Origin: Saprospiraceae bacterium
Lineage (GTDB): Bacteria > Bacteroidota > Bacteroidia > Chitinophagales > Saprospiraceae
Direction of reading: 5' to 3'
DNA: 64,000 bases
Assembly: GCA_016717655.1 (NCBI GenBank)
Contig: JADKFC010000001.1
Location: 186,001 to 250,000, forward strand
The stretch's first letter is position 1. The number at the start of each line of letters is the position of its first letter. Under the pieces are notes generated by a model. The model saw only the letters and a program-made list of their open reading frames with translations. It was not told the DNA's origin and ran no database searches. Shown piece by piece: positions 27,872 to 37,660 of this stretch. A program made the position numbers and the translations under genes.

Positions 27872-29158
27872 ATGACTGTTCAAACTTTTGTAAATGTTCC
27901 GGAAACGGAAAAACCACGCCTGGTCATTGTTGGTGCCGGATTTGCAGGACTTACCTTGGCTAAACGATTGGTTGACAAAGGTTTTCAGATTGTTGTCTTT
28001 GATAGACACAATTACCACCAATTTCAACCCCTGCTTTACCAGGTAGCGATGAGTGGCCTGGAACCCAGCAGTATTAGTTTTCCATTGCGAAAAATATTTC
28101 AAAAGAAGAAAGACGTTCACATTCGTATGGCAGAGGTGGTTGAGGTGGTTCCGGAAGAAAAATACCTTTTAACCAATATAGGTAGATGTAATTTTGACAT
28201 GCTGGTAATAGCCATCGGTGCAAGGACCAATTTTTACAACAATCCCAATATTGAAAAATTTGCATACAGCCTTAAAAGCACAGGCGAAGCTATGTTCCTG
28301 CGCAATCAAATTCTGAGAGATTTTGAATCCGCCCTCATTACCAGAGACTTTGACACTCGTCAATCCCTAATAGATACAGTAGTAGTGGGTGGAGGGGCTA
28401 CCGGGGTAGAAATGGCAGGCGCCCTTGCTGAGCTCAAACACTATATTTTGCCCAAAGAATATTTGGAACTTGACCACCGCGAAGTAGAAGTGTATCTTAT
28501 CCACAGTGGAGGTCGTTTGTTGCCCGGCATGTCAGAAAAATCCGGCATTGCGGCGGAAAAGTTTTTGACCGATATGGGCGTCACCATCATCAAAAACTGT
28601 CGGGTCACGGATGTTTCGGACAATGCGGTCACTTTATCAGATGGAAGGGTAATTACCACCCGCAAAGTTATTTGGGCAGCAGGCATTACCGGCAATACAC
28701 TAAAAGGACTGGAAAATGCCACCATGATGCCGGGAAATCGATACAAGGTGGATGCCCGTCATAAGGTTATAGGCTATGACCACATTTATGCCTTAGGAGA
28801 CATAGCCTGTATGGTAGATGAAGCTCATCCCAACGGACATCCTCAGGTGGCACAGGTAGCCCTGCAACAAGCCAATAATTTGGCTAATCTATTATCGGGA
28901 AAGAAGCAGCTTGATTTTAAATACAAAGACAAAGGATCTATGGCCACCATTGGCAGACACCAGGCAGTTGTAGATTTTAGCCTGGGGCACTTCCACGGTT
29001 TTTTTGCCTGGATTTTATGGCTGATTGTTCATTTACTGGCCCTGATTGGCACACGAAATAAAATTTTGGTCTTTTTCAACTGGCTTTGGAATTACCTGAC
29101 CTTTGATCAGTCGCTCCGCCTTATTCTAAGGGCTACCAAAGACGCAAGAAATCCCTGA
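27872..29158 (+). CDS. ndh: Type II NADH dehydrogenase (NDH-2)
   Basis: 428-residue membrane-associated flavoprotein that passes electrons from NADH to the quinone pool without pumping protons. It has the FAD-binding Rossmann motif VIVGAGFAGLTLAK, the NADH-binding motif VVVGGGATGVEMAGAL and the C-terminal FAD motif IYALGDIACM. The quinone-site region QVALQQANNLA follows, and the C terminus has a hydrophobic segment that likely anchors it. Length is typical. Confidence 0.92.
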   Translation: MTVQTFVNVPETEKPRLVIVGAGFAGLTLAKRLVDKGFQIVVFDRHNYHQFQPLLYQVAMSGLEPSSISFPLRKIFQKKKDVHIRMAEVVEVVPEEKYLLTNIGRCNFDMLVIAIGARTNFYNNPNIEKFAYSLKSTGEAMFLRNQILRDFESALITRDFDTRQSLIDTVVVGGGATGVEMAGALAELKHYILPKEYLELDHREVEVYLIHSGGRLLPGMSEKSGIAAEKFLTDMGVTIIKNCRVTDVSDNAVTLSDGRVITTRKVIWAAGITGNTLKGLENATMMPGNRYKVDARHKVIGYDHIYALGDIACMVDEAHPNGHPQVAQVALQQANNLANLLSGKKQLDFKYKDKGSMATIGRHQAVVDFSLGHFHGFFAWILWLIVHLLALIGTRNKILVFFNWLWNYLTFDQSLRLILRATKDARNP

Positions 29159-29164
29159 ACAGAC

Positions 29165-30319
29165 TTAAATACGTGAGTTCAGCACATTACACAGGCGATT
29201 TACATCGTCCTGGTCATTGTATAGATGAAATGATGCCCGAAGTGAGGAGCCTCTTCTGGAAACATAAATGTTGGCCTCTCTCAGTGCCATTAAAACACCA
29301 TCAATATCTGCCTGTTCGGGCAACCTGATTCCCACAATATGACCTGCCCTCTGTGAGATTTTTTCGATCTTAAAATCGGTTTTGTTTAAAAGAGCTTCCA
29401 AATGGAGAGAGAGCTGAATGCCATGTTGTTGTATGTGGGCGGGTGACCATTCTAACAGGAGGTCTAGTGCTGCTTCCATCATAGGCATGTGAATGAAATG
29501 GCTGTATTCTCCCACATTGTACCTAGCTGCTGCCCTATCAAAATGTGGGGTATAAGAGGTAAGCTGGTGAAAGTTGATGGCACCCTCTTTATTCAACCAT
29601 GATATTTCCAAAGGCTGACCATCATCAAAGGCCGGACCATAAAAGGCCAGCCCTGAAGAATAAGGACCCATTAACCATTTGTAGCCTGCACAGATTAAAG
29701 CATCCGCGTGTATTATTTCCTGGTCATAAGGCATGGCGCCTATTGATTGAGATCCATCTACGATCAACAATGCCTCACATTCTTTGCATTTTTTACCGAT
29801 GGCTTCCAAATCAAATTTGGTTCCATCCGTCCAGTGTACTGATGATAGTACAATGGCTGCGGTTTGTCGGTTAATGGCATCGAGGATGCGCTCATTCCAC
29901 TGAGAACCTCTATTTTCATTGTCTGTCGGAGCAGAAACAGTTATCAGGTTTTTACCATTTTTTTGACACCAGGCTTCCAATGCATAATAGCCGCTCGGAA
30001 ACTCCTCTGCCACTACAATGCCGTGGTTCCCTCTCCTGGGATCAATATTGTTACAAGCAGCCATGAGTCCGTAGGAGGCAGACGGAATGATGGCAACCCT
30101 CTCTGGTGCGCCATTGATGAGCTGGCCAAATTTGTTTCTTACTATTGATGCACCCTCAAAAAAATGGGAGGGAGTGATTTTCCATGGTTCCTTTTTTACC
30201 TTGAGTCCTTCAATACCCGCTTGTTCAACAACATGAGGAAGAGGTGACATGTAGGCATGGTTGAGATAGGTGACACCCTCTGCCAATTGAAACATTTGCC
30301 TGAATGTGGTAGTGGGCAT
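29165..30319 (-). CDS. Class V aminotransferase-like PLP enzyme
   Basis: 384-residue PLP-dependent enzyme of the aminotransferase class V / cysteine-desulfurase fold. The lysine that binds PLP is in CAGYKWLMGPYSSG, preceded by the strand LLIVDGSQSIGAMPYD (Asp and His/Gln contacts). It could be an isopenicillin-epimerase-like or kynureninase-like member; the reaction cannot be assigned. It lies 3 bases from the next gene upstream (esterase) on the same strand, so they are probably co-transcribed. Confidence 0.85.
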   Translation of the reverse strand: MPTTTFRQMFQLAEGVTYLNHAYMSPLPHVVEQAGIEGLKVKKEPWKITPSHFFEGASIVRNKFGQLINGAPERVAIIPSASYGLMAACNNIDPRRGNHGIVVAEEFPSGYYALEAWCQKNGKNLITVSAPTDNENRGSQWNERILDAINRQTAAIVLSSVHWTDGTKFDLEAIGKKCKECEALLIVDGSQSIGAMPYDQEIIHADALICAGYKWLMGPYSSGLAFYGPAFDDGQPLEISWLNKEGAINFHQLTSYTPHFDRAAARYNVGEYSHFIHMPMMEAALDLLLEWSPAHIQQHGIQLSLHLEALLNKTDFKIEKISQRAGHIVGIRLPEQADIDGVLMALREANIYVSRRGSSLRASFHLYNDQDDVNRLCNVLNSRI

Positions 30320-30322
30320 AGC

Positions 30323-31318
30323 TTATGGTTGTTTGGATAAAATAAAATTCAATGGGTAGTGAAGCCTTCTTGCCCAGTCTCTTTCTGTATGATCTGCTCC
30401 TTTGAATGACATGGATGAAAAATTATTTATTCCAAAATTTTTGGTCAATAAAAGGGCATCCACCTTCCACTGGGTAACTGCATAAAAGGAATCTATACCT
30501 TCGGTTCCATGATCGAAATACAATTTGTGTTTTCCATCGGTAGGAAGGTTTTTTCTCAGGTAGGCAAGCATTGCATTAGGTATTTCCTGATTGTCCAGAA
30601 CAAAATTTCCGGGCCAATGGGTAGACATACAGATGGCGGCGCCAAAGATGCCTGGGTATTCGCATAGGGCATAAAGGGAAATGAGGCCTCCCATGCTCGA
30701 ACCTCCTATGATGGTATGGTCCATTTGAGCATTTACTTTGTAATTGCGATCAATAAACGGCTTCAGGGTTTTAACCAAAAATTCAAGGTAGTTGTCGCTA
30801 TAAATGGGAGCTTGAAACAAGCTGTAATTCTCTCCTACTTTTTGTGCCTGAAGGGAGTCCCTGAATGAGGTGCTTAAAGTCAAAAGTGGCTTGAAGGGAA
30901 AATACTCTGAATGCCTGAGGGTGCCTGCATTCCAGATTCCCACTATGATAACAGGGCGGATACTGTCGGCAGCCATCAGACGGGAAACTACTTCGTCAAC
31001 CTGCCATTCCTGGTGATTCCAGTTACTGGTTGAATCAAAGAGCATTTGACCATCCTGCATGTACAACACATCATACGGACCACCATTAGGATAATTAGAC
31101 GGCAGCCATACATCTATCGTTTTTTGTCCATAACCATTAAATGCCATATTGTAGCGGTGAATGGTGCTTTGCTGACTTCCCTTTATAACCACAGGAGCTA
31201 TTTGTCCAATGCAGGGAAGAAGGGTGGACATTATAAAAAGGAAAATTAAAAAACCTTTTGCACGCCAACTTTTTTTTATATAAAAGTCAGATAGCCTTTC
31301 AACGGAAAACCGAATCAT
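30323..31318 (-). CDS. Secreted esterase (Fes/EstD-like alpha/beta hydrolase)
   Basis: 331-residue enzyme with an N-terminal hydrophobic segment (GFLIFLFIMSTLLPCIGQ) after a basic stretch, suggesting export. The nucleophile elbow is IIGGSSMGGLISLYAL (Ser), and the late FKGADHTERDWARR holds the His. This is the esterase-D/enterochelin-esterase type, which cleaves esters of sugars, siderophores or S-formylglutathione-like substrates. The actual substrate is unknown. It precedes the aminotransferase gene by 3 bases. Confidence 0.85.
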   Translation of the reverse strand: MIRFSVERLSDFYIKKSWRAKGFLIFLFIMSTLLPCIGQIAPVVIKGSQQSTIHRYNMAFNGYGQKTIDVWLPSNYPNGGPYDVLYMQDGQMLFDSTSNWNHQEWQVDEVVSRLMAADSIRPVIIVGIWNAGTLRHSEYFPFKPLLTLSTSFRDSLQAQKVGENYSLFQAPIYSDNYLEFLVKTLKPFIDRNYKVNAQMDHTIIGGSSMGGLISLYALCEYPGIFGAAICMSTHWPGNFVLDNQEIPNAMLAYLRKNLPTDGKHKLYFDHGTEGIDSFYAVTQWKVDALLLTKNFGINNFSSMSFKGADHTERDWARRLHYPLNFILSKQP

Positions 31319-31395
31319 TTGTCCACAATATTTTCATAAAAGTATACAATTTATGGCTATGCCCCAATCATTGCAAACAATTTGTAGCCCCCTGA

Positions 31396-32766
31396 TTATA
31401 GAAAGATCTGATACTGTAAAACGAGGTTGTTTTTCCTACCGGCTGAAATTACATCACCATTGTTCAGTGCATATTCAGGTCTGTTTTGAAAGTTGAGGGT
31501 TATTTTAGATTGGTGGCCCTGGATCAGGTAGTTGATACCGGCATCGATTACAACGGTTTTTTCCCCTTGCAGCCTTTCAAAAGAGGCATAAGTACAGGCA
31601 GCATAGGGTAAAAATTGACTGCCACCCGCCATTTTGGGTAAAAGGAGACCCGCCTGAATATAAACCACTTTGCCGGTTCCAAACATTGGAATGGCATTTC
31701 CATAAACCGGACCCTGCCCTGTTATCACCTGACTGGCATTGAGTTGGGTTCCACTGGCGGGGTTCATAATGCCATTGTATCTCAAATAATTATCTCCATA
31801 CTGGGTGTTGAAAAAGCCTGCATAAGCACTGATAGCGCTTCCTTTTTCTTTGTTAAGGGGCAGGTCCACAAAACTTTCAATAGCCCAATGAAACATGTTT
31901 TGATACAAGGTATCTCCTGCAGCATTTTTGAGATAGGTAGCATTTTTCTGATGTATGAGTCCCGCGGCAATATTGACTATTTTTTTCTGTCCCAAATAGG
32001 TGCCTGTCATATAAGGAGTTAGATGCCCTTCATGGTCGAAAAATTGATAGATGAGATAGGCTTGTTGCTGCCAATGATGGCCAATAGGAGAAAAGGTAGC
32101 ATAGTTACTAATGGTGGGTACAGCTGCCCCATTGGATTGAATAGGGAAGGGCTCGCTCAGTACCAGTCGATAATCCCATTTACCAATTTGTCCTCGCGCA
32201 TATAAACTCAGTTTACGACTGAAATTATCGGTCTGGTCTACAGTAGTTTGGGCAAAAACGGGTACATCCATGGTCAGGATAGAACCGATGCTGGGTTGAG
32301 AAAATCTAGACAACCCATTGGCAATGGTTAAACCCGCACCCAGCTTTAATTCATTGTGGGCACTTACCCTGTATTCCCCAACCGCATCATGGAAAAAAGC
32401 TGCGATTTTGCGATTGCCATTCAAATTGGTCTGTGCATTAAAATTATTTTGGCCAAATTGAAAATATAAAAAGGTACGATCCGTAATTTGCCCCATCATC
32501 TGAATTCTGGTTCTGCGCAAACCCAGATCAAAGCCATTATCTCTTTGCTGATTTTCAATCGTTGTGCCGGTATTGTGTTGATTGTACCGGATCCAGGTCT
32601 GGTTAAGAAAGGTCATTTGAAAATACCGCGTGCCATCTTCATTGAGTTTCCATTTAAGGGCATTGGTACTTTGACCATAAAGCAGTGGCTTTGTTAAAGC
32701 CAGTACCATTGTTATTCCCACCATCAATTTTAAAGCATACTTCAAATGATTCCAGATATTTGTCAT
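31396..32766 (-). CDS. Phosphate-selective porin O/P-like outer-membrane protein
   Basis: 456-residue outer-membrane barrel with signal peptide (LVLALTKPLLYGQ). The pattern RYFQMTFLNQTWIRYNQHN at the start, the LRRTRIQMMGQITDRTFLYF strand and the C-terminal strand ending LQYQIFL fit the OprP/OprO family. Bacteroidota members are often general porins rather than phosphate-specific. It ends 77 bases before the esterase start; a -7-like TATTTTCG (minus, 32786-32793) lies 20 bases before its ATG. Confidence 0.82.
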   Translation of the reverse strand: MTNIWNHLKYALKLMVGITMVLALTKPLLYGQSTNALKWKLNEDGTRYFQMTFLNQTWIRYNQHNTGTTIENQQRDNGFDLGLRRTRIQMMGQITDRTFLYFQFGQNNFNAQTNLNGNRKIAAFFHDAVGEYRVSAHNELKLGAGLTIANGLSRFSQPSIGSILTMDVPVFAQTTVDQTDNFSRKLSLYARGQIGKWDYRLVLSEPFPIQSNGAAVPTISNYATFSPIGHHWQQQAYLIYQFFDHEGHLTPYMTGTYLGQKKIVNIAAGLIHQKNATYLKNAAGDTLYQNMFHWAIESFVDLPLNKEKGSAISAYAGFFNTQYGDNYLRYNGIMNPASGTQLNASQVITGQGPVYGNAIPMFGTGKVVYIQAGLLLPKMAGGSQFLPYAACTYASFERLQGEKTVVIDAGINYLIQGHQSKITLNFQNRPEYALNNGDVISAGRKNNLVLQYQIFL

Positions 32767-32881
32767 CGTAGAAAAGTTTTCGGAACGAAAATAAACTACT
32801 TATCTATCTTTTAGGCTCAAAATGGGTTACATTAACTTGTTGTTATGAGTGGTATGTAATAAACAGCCAACACAAAATCCA

Positions 32882-33154
32882 TCATCTTTTGCTGATGGCA
32901 TTGTGGCTTATGGATTTTTGCCTTAAGCACTTAAATCGGCCCATTTCACCCGGTCTTCGCATGAGGTGTTTGGAAGATATGCCACTGTGAACCCGCTTCC
33001 TCCACAATTCAAATGAAGACCTTTTCAAGTGGCGGCGCATCAGTTTTATCACTTCGGCCTCACTCATGCCAAATTGAACTGATATGGCTTCAAATGGTGT
33101 TCGGTCTTCCCAAGCCATTTCAATGATTCGATCGATGTCAGGAGGTGTTATCAT
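32882..33154 (-). CDS. TIGR03643/DUF2805 small protein
   Basis: 90-residue basic protein matching the TIGR03643 family, with the conserved DIDRIIEMAWEDRTPFEAI and a helix-turn-helix-like FGMSEAEVIKLMRRHLK segment, then FELWRKRV. The domain suggests nucleic-acid binding, but no function is established. In other genomes it sits near photolyase or cryptochrome and flavin-reductase genes. Here it overlaps the flavin reductase gene by four bases. Confidence 0.88.
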   Translation of the reverse strand: MITPPDIDRIIEMAWEDRTPFEAISVQFGMSEAEVIKLMRRHLKRSSFELWRKRVHSGISSKHLMRRPGEMGRFKCLRQKSISHNAISKR

Positions 33155-33651
33155 ATACGAATAATTTTTTTCTCACTCAGGATTTGAGTAGTCAATAAGT
33201 CACTATTACAGGATTTAAATCTTTTTACTTCAAACAAAAACAAGGTATGATCTCCTGTCTTCAATTTATCCTTTTTTGTTAGCTCCATATAAGCAGAACA
33301 ATTAGCCAGTACCGGATAGCCAAGCCAAAGAGTTGTTCGTTCTTTTTTATGCAGCCATGTGTCCTTGTCCCAATGCAGGCCCGATTTTTTACCCAGCATC
33401 CTTACCAGAGGAAATTGATCCTTGTGAAGCAGTTGAAGAATGGCCATTTCAGAGTTTAACATATTGTCAAGGGTTTTTGTGTTTTCATAGAGGGCAATAC
33501 CAATGATTTTTGGATTCATAGAAAGCGCTGAAACGTAAGTGCAAACATTCATGTTGACCTGATCTCCACTATAAGTAGTGAGGCTGTAAACAGGGTAGGA
33601 GGGCAGGTTCCAGGGGCGCTGCATACTGTAATTGTTTTGAGTTCTAAACAT
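33151..33651 (-). CDS. Flavin reductase domain protein
   Basis: 166-residue protein of the flavin-reductase-like FMN-binding split-barrel family. The N-terminal strand VYSLTTYSGDQVNMNVCTYVSAL and the central NPKIIGIALYENTKTLDNM are the family pattern. It would reduce or bind FMN/FAD, perhaps for a partner oxygenase or photolyase-like protein. ATG at 33651 is preferred to the in-frame TTG at 33654. Its stop overlaps the start of the TIGR03643 gene. Confidence 0.82.
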   Translation of the reverse strand: MFRTQNNYSMQRPWNLPSYPVYSLTTYSGDQVNMNVCTYVSALSMNPKIIGIALYENTKTLDNMLNSEMAILQLLHKDQFPLVRMLGKKSGLHWDKDTWLHKKERTTLWLGYPVLANCSAYMELTKKDKLKTGDHTLFLFEVKRFKSCNSDLLTTQILSEKKIIRI

Positions 33652-33690
33652 CAAATGGCCTATCTTGTTTTTTCATTCCACCTTTTCTTC

Positions 33691-33698
33691 TACATTTG
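33691..33698 (+). promoter_or_regulatory. -7 box of the alpha/beta hydrolase gene
   Basis: TACATTTG is an exact -7 match, 40 bases before the ATG at 33739. Confidence 0.5.
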
Positions 33699-33738
33699 TT
33701 TTTACAAACCCATTTTTTAGTTGGATCGATTCAAAAAT

Positions 33739-34437
33739 ATGGAGAAGCAAGAATCAATTGTATTGTTACATGGTGCCATTGGAGACCACCACCAAATGTT
33801 GCCCCTGGCGACACTGCTCAGTGAAAGGTACCAGGTATTTACACCCGATTTTCCCGGTCATGGTAGGGATACAGCCCTTTGCCAGCTGGATGTAGATTAT
33901 TTGGTTGATTTTTTAAAAGACTACTTAGGTTCACATACAAATGGCCCCGTGCTGATTTTTGGTTTTTCGATGGGCGGATTTGTGGCTACCTTATGTGCCG
34001 CCAGATATCCAAATCTAATCAAAGGTATAATTACGTATGGCACCAAGTGGCAGTGGAGCCCTGATATTGCTGAAAATGAGGTCTCCATGCTCGATGTTGA
34101 AAAAATAAGCGAAAAACTTCCGGCCTTTGCCAATAAGTTGGATGCATTGCATAGCGGTATAGGATGGAAAAATGTATTGTTAGCCACCAAAAACCTAATG
34201 CAACATTTAGGTCAAAATAATGAATCCTTGCGGCTGGAAATGGCTTCAGTTTCAAGCCCTATTTTGATTATTCGTGGAAGCCATGATAAAATGGTCAGCC
34301 GGGAAGAATCTATAGCCATGGAAAATTTGTTGTCAAGAGGAGAGTATTCCGAAATTTCGGAATTTATACACAACATTGAACAGCTAGACCCTATTTTATT
34401 GCTTGCAGAGATTAAAAAACACGATTTGTTAGTATGA
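33739..34437 (+). CDS. Alpha/beta hydrolase (MenH/YcdJ-like size)
   Basis: 232-residue hydrolase with the oxyanion HG in VLLHGAIGDHHQ, nucleophile elbow FGFSMGGFVA (Ser), acid loop RGSHDKMVS (Asp) and a C-terminal His in FIHNIEQ. The compact length with a short cap fits small carboxylesterases or C-C hydrolases; substrate unknown. ATG 33739 is chosen over the TTG at 33721, because it directly precedes the conserved first strand. Confidence 0.83.
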   Translation: MEKQESIVLLHGAIGDHHQMLPLATLLSERYQVFTPDFPGHGRDTALCQLDVDYLVDFLKDYLGSHTNGPVLIFGFSMGGFVATLCAARYPNLIKGIITYGTKWQWSPDIAENEVSMLDVEKISEKLPAFANKLDALHSGIGWKNVLLATKNLMQHLGQNNESLRLEMASVSSPILIIRGSHDKMVSREESIAMENLLSRGEYSEISEFIHNIEQLDPILLLAEIKKHDLLV

Positions 34438-34495
34438 AACGTTGTATACCCTAATAAGTTATAAGTCTGTTAGCAGGGCATTAGCCTTATTTTAT

Positions 34496-34503
34496 TAACT
34501 TTG
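34496..34503 (+). promoter_or_regulatory. -7 box of the MarR gene
   Basis: TAACTTTG is an exact -7 match ending 17 bases before the ATG at 34521. Confidence 0.55.
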
Positions 34504-34520
34504 CGTTTTATATCTCAGTG

Positions 34521-34966
34521 ATGGGCAATACTATTCAAGAACTGATCAAACAAAGCAAATTTGAATCGCCACAACAAATGGCCTACATTAACCTGTATTA
34601 TACGTACTACCATTTTCATGACCTTCACTGCAGCATTCTAAAGCCCTTTGATTTGCTGCCTCAACATTATAATATTTTAAAAATTGTCAAGGGCAAACAC
34701 CCTGAAGCGGTAACACCTGGACACATTCTCGAAGTGATGCTGGACAAAAAAGAGACCTGACTCGTTTGGTAGACAAGCTGGTTACCATGGGCCATTTAAG
34801 GAGGTGTCAAAGTGCAGACAACAAGAGGTTTGTGCACATCTCTCTGACCCAGTCTGGTTACGATCTTACAGTTCAGCTGGAAAGTGAACTCAGGAATTTT
34901 ATACAACACAATCTCAACGATGAAGAATCACTTCAGCTAAGTGTTTTGTTGGATAAGATGCGCTAA
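34521..34966 (+). pseudogene. MarR family regulator, frameshifted
   Basis: Winged-helix repressor of the MarR type. The first frame holds the dimerisation helices and LLPQHYNILKIVKGKHPEAV and stops at 34760. The second begins with the recognition-wing region LVDKLVTMGHLRRCQSADNKRFVHISLT. One A missing in the A6 run at 34746-34751 explains the break: restoring it gives LDKKRDLTRLVDKL and a 148-residue protein, the typical size. It lies 24 bases before an MFS transporter gene that it may control. Confidence 0.86.
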
Positions 34967-34990
34967 ATAAAAACTGAATCAAAAGACGGC

Positions 34991-36175
34991 GTGAAATTAT
35001 TCAGACACCTTGGCGTATTTATCCGGCACAAACAAAGTGTTGCAGTGGGCTCTGCCTTTCTCCTTTTGGGCATTATGTTCGGATCCTGGGCTACTTTTAT
35101 CCCTTATATTAAAGATAAATTTCAGCTTGATGATGGTGATCTGGGCCTGATGCTCCTGTTTTTTCCTATTGGGGCTACCTTGTTCAATCCGGTATCAGCC
35201 TTTGTTATTAAAAAATTTGGCATGAAAAGCACTACTTTCTGGGGCATGATTGCCGTATCAGTAGTGTATGTTATACCCGTCAATTCACCCTCAGTGATGT
35301 TGGTTTCTACAGGCTTGTGTCTCACTGGCATGGCCATTGCGGTGCTCAATGTGGCTATGAATACCTGTACTTCTGTGATCGAACAAAATGAAGGAATCAA
35401 CACAATGTCTACCTCTCATGGCTTGTTTAGTGTTGGTTTGATGTCGGGCAGCCTCATAGCCAGCTTGTCTTATGGCCAGGGCTTTGATCCGGGAATGCAC
35501 ATGGTGGTTTTGGCTACATTGGGGGTTGGCCTTGCGTTTTGGGCAAGAAAATCTATTTTTTCCATTATCCAGGTGGAGCGGAAAAAAAACGAAAGCCTGT
35601 CTCCGGATGAAAAAGAACAAAAACCACCCGGCATTGGCAAAGAAATATTTTGGATGGTGCTGCTCAGTGTTTGCAGCAATTTTACAGAGGGCACCATGGC
35701 AGATTGGACGGCTGTTTACATGAAAGAAATTGTACAAACCAATGCCTATTTTATTGGCTGGGGACTGGCTGCTTATTCCATGTGCATGGCCCTGGGTCGG
35801 CTGATGGGAGATGGCATGGTGCCCCTTTTGGGTGCTAGAAATGTACTGCTCATGGGAGCCGCAATGGTTTTTATCGGCTTGGGTCTTTCTATTCTTTTGC
35901 CAACAACGGTAATAAGCATTGTCGGCTTTGCGTTGGTAGGGTATGGGGTTTCTTTTTCCTCGCCCATCTTGTATGGTAGTGCAGCCAGAATACCCGGGTA
36001 TGGCAATGGTAAAGGACTGGCCATCCTCAATTCATTTGGCATGATTGGGTTTTTGGTGGGCCCGGTAATCATTGGCTTCCTCAGCAGGGCTTATGATTTG
36101 CGGCTTGCGTTCTGCCTTATCCTCTTGTTGGCGACAATTTGGGGAACCCTTGCAAGAAATGTGAAGTTATACTAA
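34991..36175 (+). CDS. MFS transporter (FucP/BppU-like permease)
   Basis: 394-residue major-facilitator permease with about 12 transmembrane helices split by a charged central loop (about residues 196-216). The pattern FGSWATFIPYIKDKFQLDDGDLGLMLL at the N terminus fits the group of unassigned sugar/drug MFS proteins in this phylum. Substrate is not clear. Start is GTG at 34991. It is 24 bases downstream of the MarR gene. Confidence 0.87.
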   Translation: MKLFRHLGVFIRHKQSVAVGSAFLLLGIMFGSWATFIPYIKDKFQLDDGDLGLMLLFFPIGATLFNPVSAFVIKKFGMKSTTFWGMIAVSVVYVIPVNSPSVMLVSTGLCLTGMAIAVLNVAMNTCTSVIEQNEGINTMSTSHGLFSVGLMSGSLIASLSYGQGFDPGMHMVVLATLGVGLAFWARKSIFSIIQVERKKNESLSPDEKEQKPPGIGKEIFWMVLLSVCSNFTEGTMADWTAVYMKEIVQTNAYFIGWGLAAYSMCMALGRLMGDGMVPLLGARNVLLMGAAMVFIGLGLSILLPTTVISIVGFALVGYGVSFSSPILYGSAARIPGYGNGKGLAILNSFGMIGFLVGPVIIGFLSRAYDLRLAFCLILLLATIWGTLARNVKLY

Positions 36176-36220
36176 ACAATTCTTATATATTTATTCTTCA
36201 ATTCATTAAACTCTTACCAA

Positions 36221-37660
36221 TTGAGTCCTGTTTGGAAACAAACCCTGTTTTATGCCTCTCTTTGCACTGCCAGTGCAATGCTGGGCGTTGGTATCTATGC
36301 CGGTCTTATCAATCCTATTCAAAAGGTTTACATTGAAGAATCCAGAAAGGCCATTCAGGCAGCTGAGCACCAATTGTTGTTTTCAGGTAAAATGGACCGA
36401 TTTTTCAGGTCGTCAGCACCAACCGATTTTATTCAGGCTGCCAAAAACTCGCAACAGGCAGTTGTCTTCATCAGGTCACTGATCAACATCAAAGACGGGG
36501 CCCTGATGGGAGAGTCTTTATCCAGTGAAACCGGAAGCGGCGTTATCATTAGCCCGGATGGTTATATTGTAACCAACCACCATGTTGTCAAAGATGCTGA
36601 TGAAGTAGATGTCATGCTCAATGACAACAGAGAGTATAAAGCCCAGGTTATCGGCAATGATCCCAATACAGATTTGGCCCTGATCAAAATTGAAGCCGAA
36701 AATTTGCGCTTCCTTATTTTTGGCAACTCAGACAGCCTTCAGGTAGGTGAGTGGGTAATGGCAGTGGGCAATCCATTTAGGCTTCAATCAACGGTGACCG
36801 CAGGCATTGTGAGTGCCAAAGGCAGGAATATCAATATATTGGAAAATCAGGGTATCGAATCTTTTATCCAAACCGATGCCGCCGTCAATCCAGGCAACAG
36901 TGGAGGCGCACTGGTCAATACCAAGGGTGAACTGGTGGGCATCAATACCGCCATCATGACTATGAGTGGCAACTATGAAGGTTTTTCTTTTGCGGTACCG
37001 GCCAATCTGGCTAAAAAAGTGGTCAATGACATCAAACAGTTTGGCTTTGTTCAGCGGGGCTGGCTGGGTGTAGAAATTGAAAACATCGATGACATGAGGG
37101 CAAGGAAGTTACAGATTCCCGAAGTGGCAGGTGTTTACATTGCCCTGGTAACAAGAAATGGGGCTGCTTATGATGCCGGACTTCAAAGTGGAGATGTTAT
37201 TACCCGTCTCAATGGCAAATCCATTGGCAGCTTGCCTCAATTTATGGAAACCATTGGAACTTATCGTCCGGGTGACAAGGTAAGCGTTGACTATATTAGA
37301 AACGGTAAAAAAGCAAGTACCACGGCAACTCTCCGAAACCAATTGAATTCAACAGATTTGGTGGCCGTTAGAAAAGATAAGGCTCTACTGGACATGGGCT
37401 TTGAGTTAAGGGATCTGGATTCATATGAAAAATCACGCAATAAGAGCCATGGTGTTAAAGTGGTGACGGTCTACCGAAGTTCAAGGGTAGACAATGCCAG
37501 AATTGAACCCGGCTACATCATCACAAAGGCCAATGGTAAAATTGTGAGAACGGTAAATGATATTCTGGAAGCTATAAAAATATCCGGGGATCAACTCTCG
37601 CTTGATGGATTTTACGAAAACTATCCCGGCGAATTTCCCTATAAAATTGAATTAAACTGA
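36221..37660 (+). CDS. HtrA/DegP-like serine protease with PDZ domains
   Basis: Periplasmic protease of about 479 residues. After an N-terminal membrane segment (LFYASLCTASAMLGVGIYAGL), the trypsin-like domain carries His121 (TNHHVVKD), Asp151 (NTDLALIKI) and Ser227 (NPGNSGGALV). A first PDZ domain lies about residues 280-375 (GWLGVEIENI, then GLQSGDVITRLNG). A shorter second PDZ follows (IEPGYIITKANG). It degrades misfolded envelope proteins. The start is taken as TTG at 36221, since no ATG precedes the membrane segment in frame. The next gene starts at the last base of its stop. Confidence 0.9.
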   Translation: MSPVWKQTLFYASLCTASAMLGVGIYAGLINPIQKVYIEESRKAIQAAEHQLLFSGKMDRFFRSSAPTDFIQAAKNSQQAVVFIRSLINIKDGALMGESLSSETGSGVIISPDGYIVTNHHVVKDADEVDVMLNDNREYKAQVIGNDPNTDLALIKIEAENLRFLIFGNSDSLQVGEWVMAVGNPFRLQSTVTAGIVSAKGRNINILENQGIESFIQTDAAVNPGNSGGALVNTKGELVGINTAIMTMSGNYEGFSFAVPANLAKKVVNDIKQFGFVQRGWLGVEIENIDDMRARKLQIPEVAGVYIALVTRNGAAYDAGLQSGDVITRLNGKSIGSLPQFMETIGTYRPGDKVSVDYIRNGKKASTTATLRNQLNSTDLVAVRKDKALLDMGFELRDLDSYEKSRNKSHGVKVVTVYRSSRVDNARIEPGYIITKANGKIVRTVNDILEAIKISGDQLSLDGFYENYPGEFPYKIELN

